This document shows, in pieces, positions 48,805 through 58,569 of a stretch of 64,000 bases of DNA. Numbering within the stretch: the first letter of the stretch is position 1; the number at the start of each line of letters is the position of its first letter. The notes below the pieces were generated by a model. That model was not told where the DNA came from. It did no database searches and saw only the letters and a list, made by a program, of their open reading frames with translations. Source of the DNA: Vibrio aerogenes (GTDB lineage Bacteria > Pseudomonadota > Gammaproteobacteria > Enterobacterales > Vibrionaceae); contig NZ_AP024862.1 of the NCBI RefSeq assembly GCF_024346755.1, positions 248,001 through 312,000 on the forward strand, in the 5' to 3' direction. The translations under genes and the position numbers were made by a program.

Positions 48805-48870
48805 GTTACTTATATAAAAAACTTATTGATATAAAAAATTATTGATAAAAAATCATTCATATAAAAAAAA
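48805..48870. repeat. Degenerate AT-rich tandem repeat
   Basis: Four imperfect units of 14-18 bases ending in A-runs: GTTACTTATATAAAAAA, CTTATTGATATAAAAAA, TTATTGATAAAAAA, TCATTCATATAAAAAAAA. Just before the acetyltransferase gene; a hypermutable promoter or an UP-like region. Confidence 0.65.
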
Positions 48871-48937
48871 GCGAAGCACTGGCAGCTTCAGAAAGTCGCC
48901 AGAGCGGAGTCGCCTCATATTCAGAAGGAAAGCAATG

Positions 48938-49447
48938 ATGGAAATTATTTCTGAGCGGTTAAAAATGAGACCGCTGAGCCTGTCAGACCGGGAATTTTTT
49001 GAGTCACTTTATACCGATCCCCGGGTGACTCAGTTTTGTTTTGATCAGCCTGAGCCGGATGAAATTGAACAAAAGTTTCAGTCACGTCTTTACCCGTGGA
49101 ACTCTGACTCAGAGCATTGGTTATGTTTACTGATTAGTCAGAAAAACTCCGGTGAGCCGGTTGGGATCACTGGCTTTTTTTTGCAGGATGGTATTGCAGA
49201 AGTCGGCTTTTTGCTCAGTGCCGCGCATCATGGCCGCCAGTTTGGGACTGAATCGCTGAAAGCGTTGATTCAGTGGACGGTGGAAACCTGTGAGATTACC
49301 GCTTTTCAGGCAGTCGTGACGGAAGGAAATATTGCGTCAGAACGGGTCTTAGAAAAGTGTGGTTTTGAACTGACAGAAGTTGAGCCGGATGCTTATATGA
49401 TTGGCGGAAAGTTATATGCCGACCACTTGTATACGCTTATTTTTTGA
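48938..49447 (+). CDS. GNAT-family acetyltransferase
   Basis: 169 residues from ATG 48938 (AGAAGGAA spaced 7 bases; ATG 48935 also possible). Acetyltransf_3 type: ISERLKMRPLSLSDREFFESLYTDPRVTQF, AEVGFLLSAAHHGRQFGTESLKALIQWTV (acetyl-CoA motif with Arg/Gln/Gly) and VVTEGNIASERVLEKCGFELTEVEPDAYMIGGKLY. Target unknown. The fourth GNAT gene of the window. Confidence 0.85.
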   Translation: MEIISERLKMRPLSLSDREFFESLYTDPRVTQFCFDQPEPDEIEQKFQSRLYPWNSDSEHWLCLLISQKNSGEPVGITGFFLQDGIAEVGFLLSAAHHGRQFGTESLKALIQWTVETCEITAFQAVVTEGNIASERVLEKCGFELTEVEPDAYMIGGKLYADHLYTLIF

Positions 49448-49604
49448 AACCGCTTATTTTTAAAACTGCTTATGATTAGAACATGAACTGATCGATATCT
49501 TTTACGGGGATATCTATTTTGCGTCTGGTTCTGCTTCATCAGGGTGAAATACCGGAGAAGCCCGTAGCGGGCCTCTTCCCGGCTGTGTTTCTCAATGAGA
49601 ATGT

Positions 49605-50522
49605 TTATAAATCAGAAAGCGCTATGGCAATCGCAGCGCCAAGACGGGCATTATTCAATACCAGCTGAATATTTGAATCAAGGCTGTTACCGCCGGTTAA
49701 CTCACAGACCCGTGCCAGCAGAAACGGGGTCGATTCTTTACCGGATATTCCCTGCTCATCAGCTTCTGTCAGCGCCTGTTCAATCGCCGTATTGATCGTT
49801 TCAACCGGCATGGCATATTGTTGCGGAATCGGATTTGCAATCACGGCACCACCTTTCAGACCCAGTTCCCATTTCGCTTTTAATGCGGTTGCAATCGCTT
49901 CGGCACTATCAAGGCGATAATCAATGGTTTGATCACTTTCCCGGGTATAAAACGCCGGGAGTTGATCGGTTTGATAGCCAATGACAGGCACGCCATGAGT
50001 TTCCAGATACTCACGGGTCAGCCCCAGATCCAGAATCGATTTTGCACCGGCGCACACGACAGCCACGCTGGTAGAGGCCAGCTCTTGCAGGTCCGCAGAA
50101 ATATCGAATGTTTCCTGTGCACCACGGTGAACACCACCAATTCCGCCGGTTGCAAAGACGCGGATACCAGCCAGTTCTGCCAGAATCATGGTGGCAGCCA
50201 CTGTGGTTGCACCATCATGCTGGCCGGCAACCATAAACGGAATATCACGGCGGCTGACTTTCGTGACATCTGTCCCTGCTTTGCCCAGATATTCAATATC
50301 AGCTTCACTCAACCCCACTTTAAGGCGGCCTTTGATGATGGCAATGGTGGCCGGGATTGCACCCGATTCACGAATGGCTTTTTCCACCTGCAGGGCAGTT
50401 TCGACATTACGTGGATAAGGCATACCGTGCGAGATAATAGTCGACTCCAGTGCGACGACAGGTTGGTTGTCTGCCAGTGCTTTGGCAACTTCCGGCTGAA
50501 TATCGAGATATTTTTCTAACAT
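49605..50522 (-). CDS. psuG: Pseudouridine-5'-phosphate glycosidase
   Basis: Splits pseudouridine-5'-phosphate into uracil and ribose-5-phosphate. 305 residues. Conserved VALESTIISHGMPYPRNVETA, IKGRLKVGLSEADIEYLG (catalytic Lys), GGIGGVHRG and the metal-binding region SADLQELA define the family. Start overlaps the psuK stop by 7 bases (ATGTTAG), so translation is coupled. The ribose-5-phosphate released joins the same pool as that from RbsK. Confidence 0.95.
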   Translation of the reverse strand: MLEKYLDIQPEVAKALADNQPVVALESTIISHGMPYPRNVETALQVEKAIRESGAIPATIAIIKGRLKVGLSEADIEYLGKAGTDVTKVSRRDIPFMVAGQHDGATTVAATMILAELAGIRVFATGGIGGVHRGAQETFDISADLQELASTSVAVVCAGAKSILDLGLTREYLETHGVPVIGYQTDQLPAFYTRESDQTIDYRLDSAEAIATALKAKWELGLKGGAVIANPIPQQYAMPVETINTAIEQALTEADEQGISGKESTPFLLARVCELTGGNSLDSNIQLVLNNARLGAAIAIALSDL

Positions 50523-51607
50523 GTTGATTCCTCAATCAGGCGGCGGACCGCCTTTTCTGACATCTTTGAATGAATGGTGGTCTCAGATTGCAGAGCCAGC
50601 CTTGCAGCGGCAAGCGCAAACTCTAATGTATCGGTCCAGCTGTGGTGATGCAGATAACCATGCACCAGACCGGCCATCAGGGCATCGCCGGCACCGGTGA
50701 CGTTATTCACCTGGGTTTTTTCTGCGCTGATGAACTGGCCTGTGCCTTCATCACTGGCATAAGCGCCCTGGGCACCAAGGCTGATCAGCAGACGTTTGAC
50801 GCCTTGGTCATGCAATATTGCGGCGACTTCAGGTAACTGTTCCGGACGCTCAATCCGGCAGCCGGACAACAGTTCCGCTTCTGTCCGGTTGGGTTTCAGG
50901 GTATGAATCTGTGCCAGATAAGGGGCGATTTTCCCGGCTTTGACGGCAGAGACCGGATCGACAAAAATCGCTTTATCGCTATGGGTGTGAAACAGGTAGC
51001 CAAGTGCTGATTCACTCAGGTTTGCATCGAGTACAATCGCGTTTGCTCTTTCAAACACGCCGTTGCGCCGGGCCAGTTCGGTGGCATCGAGTGTTTCAAG
51101 CAGCGCCATGTCATTGAGAGCCAGATGCAGTTCTCCATCCGGATCGTGAATTGACAGATAAGTGCTGCTGGTTCTGCCGGGAATAACCAGACAGTGATCG
51201 ACGCCAACGCCCGCCTGCCGGCAGGCAGACAGTAACTGCTCCCCCCATAAGTCATTGCCAACCGCTCCGATAAACTGGACAGAACTGCCCAGTCGTCCCA
51301 GATTGTCAGCAATATTTCTGGCGACGCCACCCGGACCGGATATCAGTTCACCGGGATTGGAATCTCCCATGACCAGTGCAGCAGCAGAGCGGCCGCATAA
51401 GTCCATGTTGGCTCCGCCAATGACCGCAGCATATTGTTCAGGTGCGATGACATAGCCTTTTCCCTGAATATAACCTTTGCGGGTCAGATTCATGATATGA
51501 CCTGCGACGGCACTACGGCTCAGGCCCAGTTTTTCAGCCAGCGTACTTTGGGCAATCATTGGATCCTGCCTGATCAGATCCAGTATTTGGCGTTCTCGTT
51601 CAGTCAT
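50516..51607 (-). CDS. psuK: Pseudouridine kinase with N-terminal HTH (YeiI-type PfkB)
   Basis: 363 residues from ATG 51607; the frame extends to a TTG at 51628 with no better ribosome site. Residues 1-60 are a winged helix (MTERERQILDLIRQDPMIAQSTLAEKLGLSRSAVAGHI), the rest a PfkB kinase (GGANMDLCGRSA, GGVARNIADNLGRLG, NNVTGAGDALMAGLVHG with catalytic Asp). E. coli YeiI has this same layout. It phosphorylates the substrate that PsuG then cleaves, and the HTH may make it its own regulator. No nucleoside permease follows. Confidence 0.9.
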   Translation of the reverse strand: MTERERQILDLIRQDPMIAQSTLAEKLGLSRSAVAGHIMNLTRKGYIQGKGYVIAPEQYAAVIGGANMDLCGRSAAALVMGDSNPGELISGPGGVARNIADNLGRLGSSVQFIGAVGNDLWGEQLLSACRQAGVGVDHCLVIPGRTSSTYLSIHDPDGELHLALNDMALLETLDATELARRNGVFERANAIVLDANLSESALGYLFHTHSDKAIFVDPVSAVKAGKIAPYLAQIHTLKPNRTEAELLSGCRIERPEQLPEVAAILHDQGVKRLLISLGAQGAYASDEGTGQFISAEKTQVNNVTGAGDALMAGLVHGYLHHHSWTDTLEFALAAARLALQSETTIHSKMSEKAVRRLIEESTC

Positions 51608-51625
51608 AAACTTTTGTTTGGTTGG

Positions 51626-51639
51626 CAAACATATGTTTG
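51626..51639 (-). promoter_or_regulatory. 14-bp palindrome at psuK start
   Basis: Perfect palindrome CAAACATATGTTTG next to the psuK translation start. It may be the site of the HTH domain of PsuK or of another repressor. Confidence 0.5.
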
Positions 51640-51662
51640 ATTATGACAAAAATACCATTCAA

Positions 51663-51678
51663 AAGCAAACGATTGCGT
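51663..51678. promoter_or_regulatory. PurR-like operator
   Basis: AAGCAAACGATTGCGT matches the purine repressor consensus ACGCAAACGTTTGCGT at 14 of 16 positions, 56 bases before the psuK start. It fits control of nucleoside salvage by PurR or a related LacI-family protein. Confidence 0.65.
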
Positions 51679-51949
51679 TGCGTTTTCATTGCGTTGGTAT
51701 GGCTTTGTGTCAGGCTGGCGTAAAAAGTGGATTATGAAACCAGTAAATCTCAAAAATGATACATGGCGACTAATTGTGCTGAAATAGTGCGAATATTAGT
51801 TGATATCACCGAGAACTTTGTCAATAATTGCCGCCCCTGAACCTGTATTGATGATAAAATTAACACTAGGGTTAACAGACCCCCGATAAAAATAAACAGG
51901 TTGCGTTTGCAAGCGCGAGTTCATTTGTGTTGTAAAAGGTTTGGTATTT
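51679..51949 (+). other. Leader region of pel operon
   Basis: About 270 bases between psuK and pelA. TTGTCA at 51818-51823 has no fitting -10; TAAAAT at 51855-51860 has no fitting -35. No c-di-GMP riboswitch-like fold recognised. Confidence 0.35.
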
Positions 51950-54673
51950 ATGGCTCAATTCGGTCGTCTTCTCTGCTTATTATTGATTACGCTTAGTTTC
52001 AGTGCGACAGCACAGGTTTCCAGTCATAGTATTGCTTTTTATTACAATTCTCATTTGCCTTTGGCTGAAATGACACTTTATTCACGGGTTGTGGTTCAGC
52101 CGGATCGGGTCAATGCCGGTGAAATTCACTGGCTGAAGCAAAGAAATATTCAAATATATGGCTATTTGAGTGTCGGAGAATCAAAACAACCCGACCAGAA
52201 AGGGCTGATGCTGAATCAAAGCTGGAACAGTCAGGTGATGGATCTGACATCAGAGCAGTGGCAGTCTTCTTTGATTGAACAGGCAAAGCAGCTCAAAGCG
52301 CAGGGTTACGATGGTTTGTTCCTTGATACGCTGGATAGCTATCAGATGCTTCAAAAGCAGCAGCAGGGGCCGCAGCGCAGGGCTCTGGTGACATTAATTA
52401 AACAGCTTTCAGCACTTTTTTCCCACCAGTTGATCTTAAACCGGGGATTTGAAGTATTACCTCAGTTACATGGACAGGCAAAGTTTCTGGTTGCTGAAGG
52501 CTTGTATTCTCATTATCAGGTGAAGAATGATAGTTACGGTGTCACATCTAAATCTGACCAGCAGTGGTTAATCAATCAGTTACAGCAGGCACAGAAGCAG
52601 GGCTTTCAGGTTCAGGTGATTGATTATGCCAAACCTGAAGCACGTTTTTCGCTGGCACAGAAAATTATCCGTGCTGGTTTTCTGCCTTGGGTGACGGACG
52701 GACATTTACGCACCTGGGGAACCTCTGAACTTCAGCCTGTTCCCCGTAAGATCCTGATTCCGTACAACAGTAAGTTACAGTATCTGACGCATTCCGATGT
52801 GCATAACCGGCTGGCAGCTTTTATTGAATATCTCGGTTATATTCCGGCTTATCTGGATATGAGCCGGCAGCCTTTACCGACGATTGATCCGGCACTGTAT
52901 GCCGGTGTGATTTCATGGACGCTGGAAACCAGAATGTATTCTCCTGATTATGTCAGCTGGTTGCTCAGAGCCAAAGGCACTCTGCCGCTGATGTTGCTGG
53001 GACAGCTGCCTCTGTCGGATAAACTGCTCAATGCATTCGGGGTGAAAATGCTGTCTGCAACACCGCCCGGACCGTACAAGATCCAGATGATAAAACCCTG
53101 GCTGAAAGGAGAATATGACGCGCTCCGGCCAAATGCTGGTGTTTTTCCGCTTCAGCAGGTGAAACAGCAGGATAGCGAGCCGTTGATTACGATTACTTCA
53201 GCGGATGGCAGGCGTCTGATTCAGGGGATCCGTTCTGGCCGGGATGTATTAATTGCTGCCCCCTGGCTGATTGAAAATCTTTCCGTGGACGACAGCCGCT
53301 GGATGGTTGAACCTTATCAGCTGTTATCCCGTGCATTTCAGTTACCCCCGATTCCGGCACCGGATGTTACCACTGAATCAGGCCGCCGGCGTTTAATCAG
53401 CTATATCGACGGAGATGCTTTCTCCAGCCTTGCCCGTTTACCGGGGCAACCCATTGCGGCCAAAGTGATCAAAGATGAAATCCTCAAACCATACAAAATA
53501 CCGGTCACGGTTTCTATCGTGGAAGGGGAAGTCGGGCCCAAAGGGATGTATCCGGAAAAAAGCCCGTATTACGAGAAAATTGCCAGACAGATTTTTGCTC
53601 TGCCATACGTAGATATGGCGACCCATACTTTCAGCCATCCATTTTTCTGGAATGAACTGGCCGGCCGGCAGAAGGTGCTGAAAAATGCTTACCGGCCTTA
53701 TGGCAGCCATCTGGCTGTACCCAATTACGATAAGATTGATATCCGGCGGGAAATTGAAGGTTCGATTGATTACATCAATCAGCGGCTGGCACCGAAAGGA
53801 AAGAAAGTGACCGCTGTGCTGTGGAGCGGTGATGCGCTGCCGGGGCCGGATCCGATCCGGCATACGCTTGAAGCCGGTGTTGTGAATGTCAATGGCGGAG
53901 ACTCCTTTGTGACGGATGATAATCCGACGCTCAGTGAAATCTCGCCGCTGGGACGCCCGGAAGGGGAACTGCTGTATCAGATTTATGCGCCATTGATGAA
54001 TGAAGAGTTGTACACCAATGTCTGGCATGGCCCGTACGACGGATTCAAACGTCTGACGGAAACGTTCAGACATACCGACAAACCTTACCGGTTGAAACCT
54101 TTTACCATTTACTACCATTTCTATTCCGGGACAAACCCTGCAGGGATCCGGGCACTGAAAATTGTGCTCGATTATGCCTTATCCCGTCCCAATACGCCGG
54201 TTCAGCTCGCCCGTTATGCCCGTGGTGCGCTGGATTTTTACTTCTCCGGCCTCGCCCGGAATGACAAAGGGGAATGGGTGTTCAGCAGCCGTTGGATTCC
54301 GACGCTGCGTATTCCCGGTGCACTGGGACAGGTTGACCTGCAGCACAGCCGCTTGATTGCCGGCATGACAGAAAACGGGAGATATATTCACCTGCCGGAA
54401 GGCCAGGCTGTTTTTAAAACGTCGGTGAAATCAGGCGTGAAGAGCCATAAACCTTATCTGGTTTCCGGCAATGTGGTGCTGACTGAGTGGTCAGAAAAAC
54501 GGGTGGCTTTTCATAGCTGGCTGAAGGCTCAGCTGGTACTGGCAAATGCTGACCAATGTCATTTTATATCGTCTGACGGACACAGACATCAGGGCGTCAA
54601 ACAGGGAAATTACCGCCGTTTTTCCATGCCCCGTGGCAACTTTTCGGGTCGTTTAGTCTGTCATCATCAGTGA
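51950..54673 (+). CDS. pelA: PelA: Pel polysaccharide hydrolase/deacetylase
   Basis: Periplasmic enzyme that deacetylates and trims Pel, an N-acetylgalactosamine-rich polymer. 907 residues from ATG 51950, with a signal peptide (FGRLLCLLLITLSFSATAQ). Residues about 25-270 form the GH166-type hydrolase (IAFYYNSHLPLAEMTLYSRVVVQPDRV, YGYLSVGE, YDGLFLDTLDSYQ). A middle domain follows, then a carbohydrate-esterase-4-like deacetylase with Asp in YIDGDAFSS and His in MATHTFSHPFFW, and a C-terminal beta-rich part. First gene of a complete pelABCDEFG set. Confidence 0.94.
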   Translation: MAQFGRLLCLLLITLSFSATAQVSSHSIAFYYNSHLPLAEMTLYSRVVVQPDRVNAGEIHWLKQRNIQIYGYLSVGESKQPDQKGLMLNQSWNSQVMDLTSEQWQSSLIEQAKQLKAQGYDGLFLDTLDSYQMLQKQQQGPQRRALVTLIKQLSALFSHQLILNRGFEVLPQLHGQAKFLVAEGLYSHYQVKNDSYGVTSKSDQQWLINQLQQAQKQGFQVQVIDYAKPEARFSLAQKIIRAGFLPWVTDGHLRTWGTSELQPVPRKILIPYNSKLQYLTHSDVHNRLAAFIEYLGYIPAYLDMSRQPLPTIDPALYAGVISWTLETRMYSPDYVSWLLRAKGTLPLMLLGQLPLSDKLLNAFGVKMLSATPPGPYKIQMIKPWLKGEYDALRPNAGVFPLQQVKQQDSEPLITITSADGRRLIQGIRSGRDVLIAAPWLIENLSVDDSRWMVEPYQLLSRAFQLPPIPAPDVTTESGRRRLISYIDGDAFSSLARLPGQPIAAKVIKDEILKPYKIPVTVSIVEGEVGPKGMYPEKSPYYEKIARQIFALPYVDMATHTFSHPFFWNELAGRQKVLKNAYRPYGSHLAVPNYDKIDIRREIEGSIDYINQRLAPKGKKVTAVLWSGDALPGPDPIRHTLEAGVVNVNGGDSFVTDDNPTLSEISPLGRPEGELLYQIYAPLMNEELYTNVWHGPYDGFKRLTETFRHTDKPYRLKPFTIYYHFYSGTNPAGIRALKIVLDYALSRPNTPVQLARYARGALDFYFSGLARNDKGEWVFSSRWIPTLRIPGALGQVDLQHSRLIAGMTENGRYIHLPEGQAVFKTSVKSGVKSHKPYLVSGNVVLTEWSEKRVAFHSWLKAQLVLANADQCHFISSDGHRHQGVKQGNYRRFSMPRGNFSGRLVCHHQ

Positions 54674-54709
54674 TGATGAATTAGTAGTTGGTGAGAATCA
54701 GTCGTTGAT

Positions 54710-57700
54710 ATGAATCAGTCTCGTCCGGTATTTATTTCTGTCAAAGTGATCATGGCTGTGATTGTTGCAGCCATGATGGCTTTGTATATTTTGTTCCCGA
54801 AACTGTTTTTCTTTGAGACGGAACATGCACTGGATGATCCGCAGCTGGCCCGTTCTTATCTGGAAGCGACACTGGCTGCAGACCCGGATAATCAGGCGGT
54901 GATTGAGAAGCTGGCAGAAGTCGATGTGCAGCTCGGTGAAATGCAGGATGCGGTCCGCTATATCGGCCGGATTAAGTCACCGGCTCACCGGCGGGCGGTG
55001 AAACAAAAAATGTTGTTTGCCCGCTGGACGGCCAATGGCGCAAAACATGATGATGATTTCGTGGCGCTCAGAAGAATGCTGAACTCACCTTCAGACTGGA
55101 CGTCTGCTGATTATCGCCATGCACAGGCGCTGGGCATGCATGCGCAGCTGGCACAGTATTATGCAGGTAAAAATCAACCCGATCTGGCGGCTGAGGCCTG
55201 GATGATGGCGGGTCAGCCGCAGAACGCAATGAAGGCGTATCAGGGACATGTTTCCGCAAAGAACCTGCAACCGGCAATCACGGCGGCACTGAACAGTAAT
55301 CATGCTGAAACCGCGTTAAAGTGGTGGCAGCAGTTCGGCGACGGTAATGTGCATAAAACGCTGAAGCTGGCCCGTTTGGCAGGAGACAGAGAGGCCGTGC
55401 GGCGTGCTACAGAGCAATTGCTGCAGCAGTATCCGGATAATAGTGAATATCAGCGCCAGGTACTCAAAACCCGCATTGCATACGGACAACTGGCATCGGC
55501 GGCGCAGCTTTTGTCAAAACTGGAGAGAAAATATCCCGGCGACCCTTCACTCCATCAACAAGGATGGCAACTGGCAACGTGGCTGAACCGTCCGGAGCAG
55601 GCGGTCAGCGAGTTGATCTGGCTGATGCAGCGCGATCTGGCTACACCAGCGATGATAAAAACAGGGGCTGAACATGCAAAGCAGCTGTTTCTTTATGATC
55701 AGGAACTGCAGATATATCGCTATCTGACCCGCAAAAAGATGATCACCCCAAAGCAGTTGTCTGACTGGATGCAGGCTTACGAATATAGCGGACATGGCCA
55801 GGCGGAACTGGATGATATTGCCTTTTATGAAAAGCAATACGGGCCGGATAAACACAGCCAGTACTGGAAAGCCCGGACGTTGTATCAGTCTGGTGATTTA
55901 GACCAACTGAAGCAATTCTGGCCGGTATTCCGGGGGGAAAAGACGCAGGAAGTGCTGTGGTGGTTTGCACGGAGCTTTTGGCTCAGCCATGAGTTCAGCC
56001 AGGCTTTAGCCGTTTATCAGTACGTACCAGCCGATGCGGACGCGCAATACTGGACCACCCGGGTGAATCTCGCCAACCTTGCCGGTGACAAGCAGGATGA
56101 AGCTTATGCTTACGAACAACTGAATCAAACTGATTTGCTGCAGGGAATTCAGCTGGCCCGTTATCTTGAACTGAAATTCTCTGATGCGGCTAAACCGAAT
56201 CAAAAAGAGATGGCATTTTTGTGGCAGCACATTGCTTCTGATTCTGCGCTGGAACGGCTTGCTTATTTCAGCTGGAAACTGGGAGATCAGGCCGCCCGGC
56301 AACGGGTAGTGAAAGCGCTGGCCGGGCGTCCGCCTTCATGGCCACTCGCTTCTGCATGGGTTTATTTGTCTTATATCTATCAGCAACAGGGTGATTTTGC
56401 ACAAGCAAAACAGGCGCTGGCGCATGCTCAGGTGAATGCACCTGATTCTCCTGTGATTGAAAAAGAGCAGGGCTGGCTGGCACTGGCCAGCCAGGACTTA
56501 CCTGTGGTGCAGGACTTTCTCCGCCACGCTGCCCGTTACCCGCCCGGACCTTTCTGGTCCCGGTTGATGGCGAGTCTTGCTGTCTATACAGAAAACTGGC
56601 GGATCGCTTATCACCATTTGCACTGGCTGATCGGACAGAATCCTGATGCCCTGTCGCTTCAGGTGAATTATGCAACGGTTCTCGAACATGTTGGCCGGGT
56701 CGATGAAGCACAGCATCTGCGCCGGCAGTTATTACGTCGCCTGCCACAAGATCAGAACGATTACCTGAATCTGATCAGCCGCTGGGCCGGTTCAGCCCGG
56801 ACTTTCAGCCTGTTGAAAGAGACACGCCCGGCGAAAGCCATGGCGTCACAATTCCCGGAGCTGCCCCAGTCGGTGTGGTGGCTGAAACGACATGCTGCAA
56901 CCCATCTTCAGTCGTGGGAAAAACTGCAGCTGGCGATGGCTGGGGGAGAGTTTGGTGTCATCGAAGATCTGATCAAAAACCATCAGTTGTCACCTCTGGA
57001 TGAGATCAACAGCCTGACTTACATCCGCCAGCCTTATCAGGCAATGGAGCATTGGCACCAGCAGGAACACTTGTTGTCTGAACAGCCCCGGTATGAGCTG
57101 GCCCGCAATCTGCGTCCTTACTATTTTCGTGCACTATCGCTGGATGTGATGCCAAAAGCGGCATTTGACTCACGTGAACGCTGGATGCACATCTATTTCC
57201 CGTTTGCAAAAGGTGAATGGCAGGTGGGGCTGGGCCAGCAGGAAAATGACACCAATAACGGCACGCTGCTGACGGTCCGGGATGATATCACCTGGCAGCG
57301 CTGGCGCATTGGACTGGGGCTGAATCACCATCAGGGAGAAAATGAGAGCCGGACAGGGTTTGGCCTGGATATCAGTTATCAGCTGACAGATCGCCTTCAG
57401 CTGGGACTCGATTTCAAACATGACCAGCAAAGTTCGCAGAACGAGTTTCTGTTTGCACAGGGGCAGCAGTCAGGCTATGGCGTGAATGCCTTATATCAGC
57501 TTGATCCGCGCCAGAATATTAATTTGTCGGTCAGACATATTGATTTGACAGAAAGGAATGGTCAGAAGATAGCTGATGGTGAAGTTTATGATGCCCGTTA
57601 TCAATACCGGCTCAATCAAAGTTATCCGGACTGGCAATTCTACGGCAGCGCAATGTGGCAAAACCTGGGAGCAAGGGATGCCGCAACGAATACGGGCAAC

Positions 57701-58039
57701 AATCAGGTTCCCGATCCCGGAAATGGCGCTGGTCCGGTTGTCTCTGCCGCGACTCCGGCTGTTGATGTTGATAATTTTCGCCGGATTGCTCTGGGCACCG
57801 TGCTCGCGTCCGGGAATGGTTTTACGCCTCCTTATACCGGTAGTTCATCACATTGGCTGGTCGATATGAGTACGGGCTATCAGCCGGATTCAAAACATGC
57901 CGATTTCACTATTTCTATGCAGGTGGGTTGGGAAATTATCGGAGACGACAGCCTGAATGTGGGGATGGGTTATCAAACCCGCGATATTCAGGGACAAGAA
58001 AATACCCGTTTACAAGTTGGTTATTACATCCATTTTTGA
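54710..58039 (+). CDS. pelB: PelB: TPR scaffold and outer-membrane porin
   Basis: 1109 residues. One N-terminal membrane anchor (VIMAVIVAAMMALYILFPKLFFF), a long run of TPR-like helical repeats (about 40-800) that in Pseudomonas bind PelA, and a C-terminal beta-barrel (about 830-1109) with alternating strands such as WRIGLGLNHHQGE and GFGLDISYQLTDRLQLGLDFKH, ending in an aromatic residue (LQVGYYIHF) as outer-membrane barrels do. It forms the exit pore for Pel. Confidence 0.93.
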   Translation: MNQSRPVFISVKVIMAVIVAAMMALYILFPKLFFFETEHALDDPQLARSYLEATLAADPDNQAVIEKLAEVDVQLGEMQDAVRYIGRIKSPAHRRAVKQKMLFARWTANGAKHDDDFVALRRMLNSPSDWTSADYRHAQALGMHAQLAQYYAGKNQPDLAAEAWMMAGQPQNAMKAYQGHVSAKNLQPAITAALNSNHAETALKWWQQFGDGNVHKTLKLARLAGDREAVRRATEQLLQQYPDNSEYQRQVLKTRIAYGQLASAAQLLSKLERKYPGDPSLHQQGWQLATWLNRPEQAVSELIWLMQRDLATPAMIKTGAEHAKQLFLYDQELQIYRYLTRKKMITPKQLSDWMQAYEYSGHGQAELDDIAFYEKQYGPDKHSQYWKARTLYQSGDLDQLKQFWPVFRGEKTQEVLWWFARSFWLSHEFSQALAVYQYVPADADAQYWTTRVNLANLAGDKQDEAYAYEQLNQTDLLQGIQLARYLELKFSDAAKPNQKEMAFLWQHIASDSALERLAYFSWKLGDQAARQRVVKALAGRPPSWPLASAWVYLSYIYQQQGDFAQAKQALAHAQVNAPDSPVIEKEQGWLALASQDLPVVQDFLRHAARYPPGPFWSRLMASLAVYTENWRIAYHHLHWLIGQNPDALSLQVNYATVLEHVGRVDEAQHLRRQLLRRLPQDQNDYLNLISRWAGSARTFSLLKETRPAKAMASQFPELPQSVWWLKRHAATHLQSWEKLQLAMAGGEFGVIEDLIKNHQLSPLDEINSLTYIRQPYQAMEHWHQQEHLLSEQPRYELARNLRPYYFRALSLDVMPKAAFDSRERWMHIYFPFAKGEWQVGLGQQENDTNNGTLLTVRDDITWQRWRIGLGLNHHQGENESRTGFGLDISYQLTDRLQLGLDFKHDQQSSQNEFLFAQGQQSGYGVNALYQLDPRQNINLSVRHIDLTERNGQKIADGEVYDARYQYRLNQSYPDWQFYGSAMWQNLGARDAATNTGNNQVPDPGNGAGPVVSAATPAVDVDNFRRIALGTVLASGNGFTPPYTGSSSHWLVDMSTGYQPDSKHADFTISMQVGWEIIGDDSLNVGMGYQTRDIQGQENTRLQVGYYIHF

Positions 58040-58053
58040 TCTGAGAGGAAGTT

Positions 58054-58569
58054 ATGTTCAGAAGTTTATTGATAGGTATGGTGCTGTTACTTGGCGGATG
58101 TTCAACGAGTCAGGTCAGCGATACGGTCTATTTGCAGCCCGGCGCCAAAGTGGCGTTGCTGCCGGTCGTCAATCGTTCGCAAACGCCACTGGCGGGTGCC
58201 AGTGCAGCCAATATGCTGGCAAGCCTCTGGTATCAGAAAGGATTGCCAGCTTTGTTAATGTACCCGGATCAGGCACAGGGTGACCTGTCTTTCTCCGGGG
58301 ATGATAAAAGCATGGCCGCTGCACAAGCCTGGGCTGATGAACAGACAGCGGATTACACCTTGCAGGGCAGTATTTCCGAATGGCGTTATAAGTCAGGTCT
58401 CGATGGCGATCCGGTTGTGTCTGTGACACTGACTTTGTATCAAACCGGCAATCAGGCACCTGTCTGGAGTGGTACTGTGTCAAAAACAGGCTGGGGCAGA
58501 GATAATCTATCCGGTACCGGGCTGGATGTTCTGGACGATTTACTCGATAACATTGAGGTTGAAGAGTGA
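58054..58569 (+). CDS. pelC: PelC: outer-membrane lipoprotein
   Basis: 171 residues; a lipoprotein signal with lipobox LLGGC (Cys16). In Pseudomonas PelC forms a ring under PelB that steers the positively charged polymer to the pore. GAKVALLPVVNRSQTPLAGASAANML is the family N-domain. Starts 15 bases after pelB; its stop overlaps the pelD start (GTGA). Confidence 0.92.
   Translation: MFRSLLIGMVLLLGGCSTSQVSDTVYLQPGAKVALLPVVNRSQTPLAGASAANMLASLWYQKGLPALLMYPDQAQGDLSFSGDDKSMAAAQAWADEQTADYTLQGSISEWRYKSGLDGDPVVSVTLTLYQTGNQAPVWSGTVSKTGWGRDNLSGTGLDVLDDLLDNIEVEE

Noticed and set aside
51755..51780. Sigma-54 promoter before pelA (TGGC..TGC)
   Set aside because: Distance between GG and GC is 11 instead of 10 bases and the rest of the consensus is absent.
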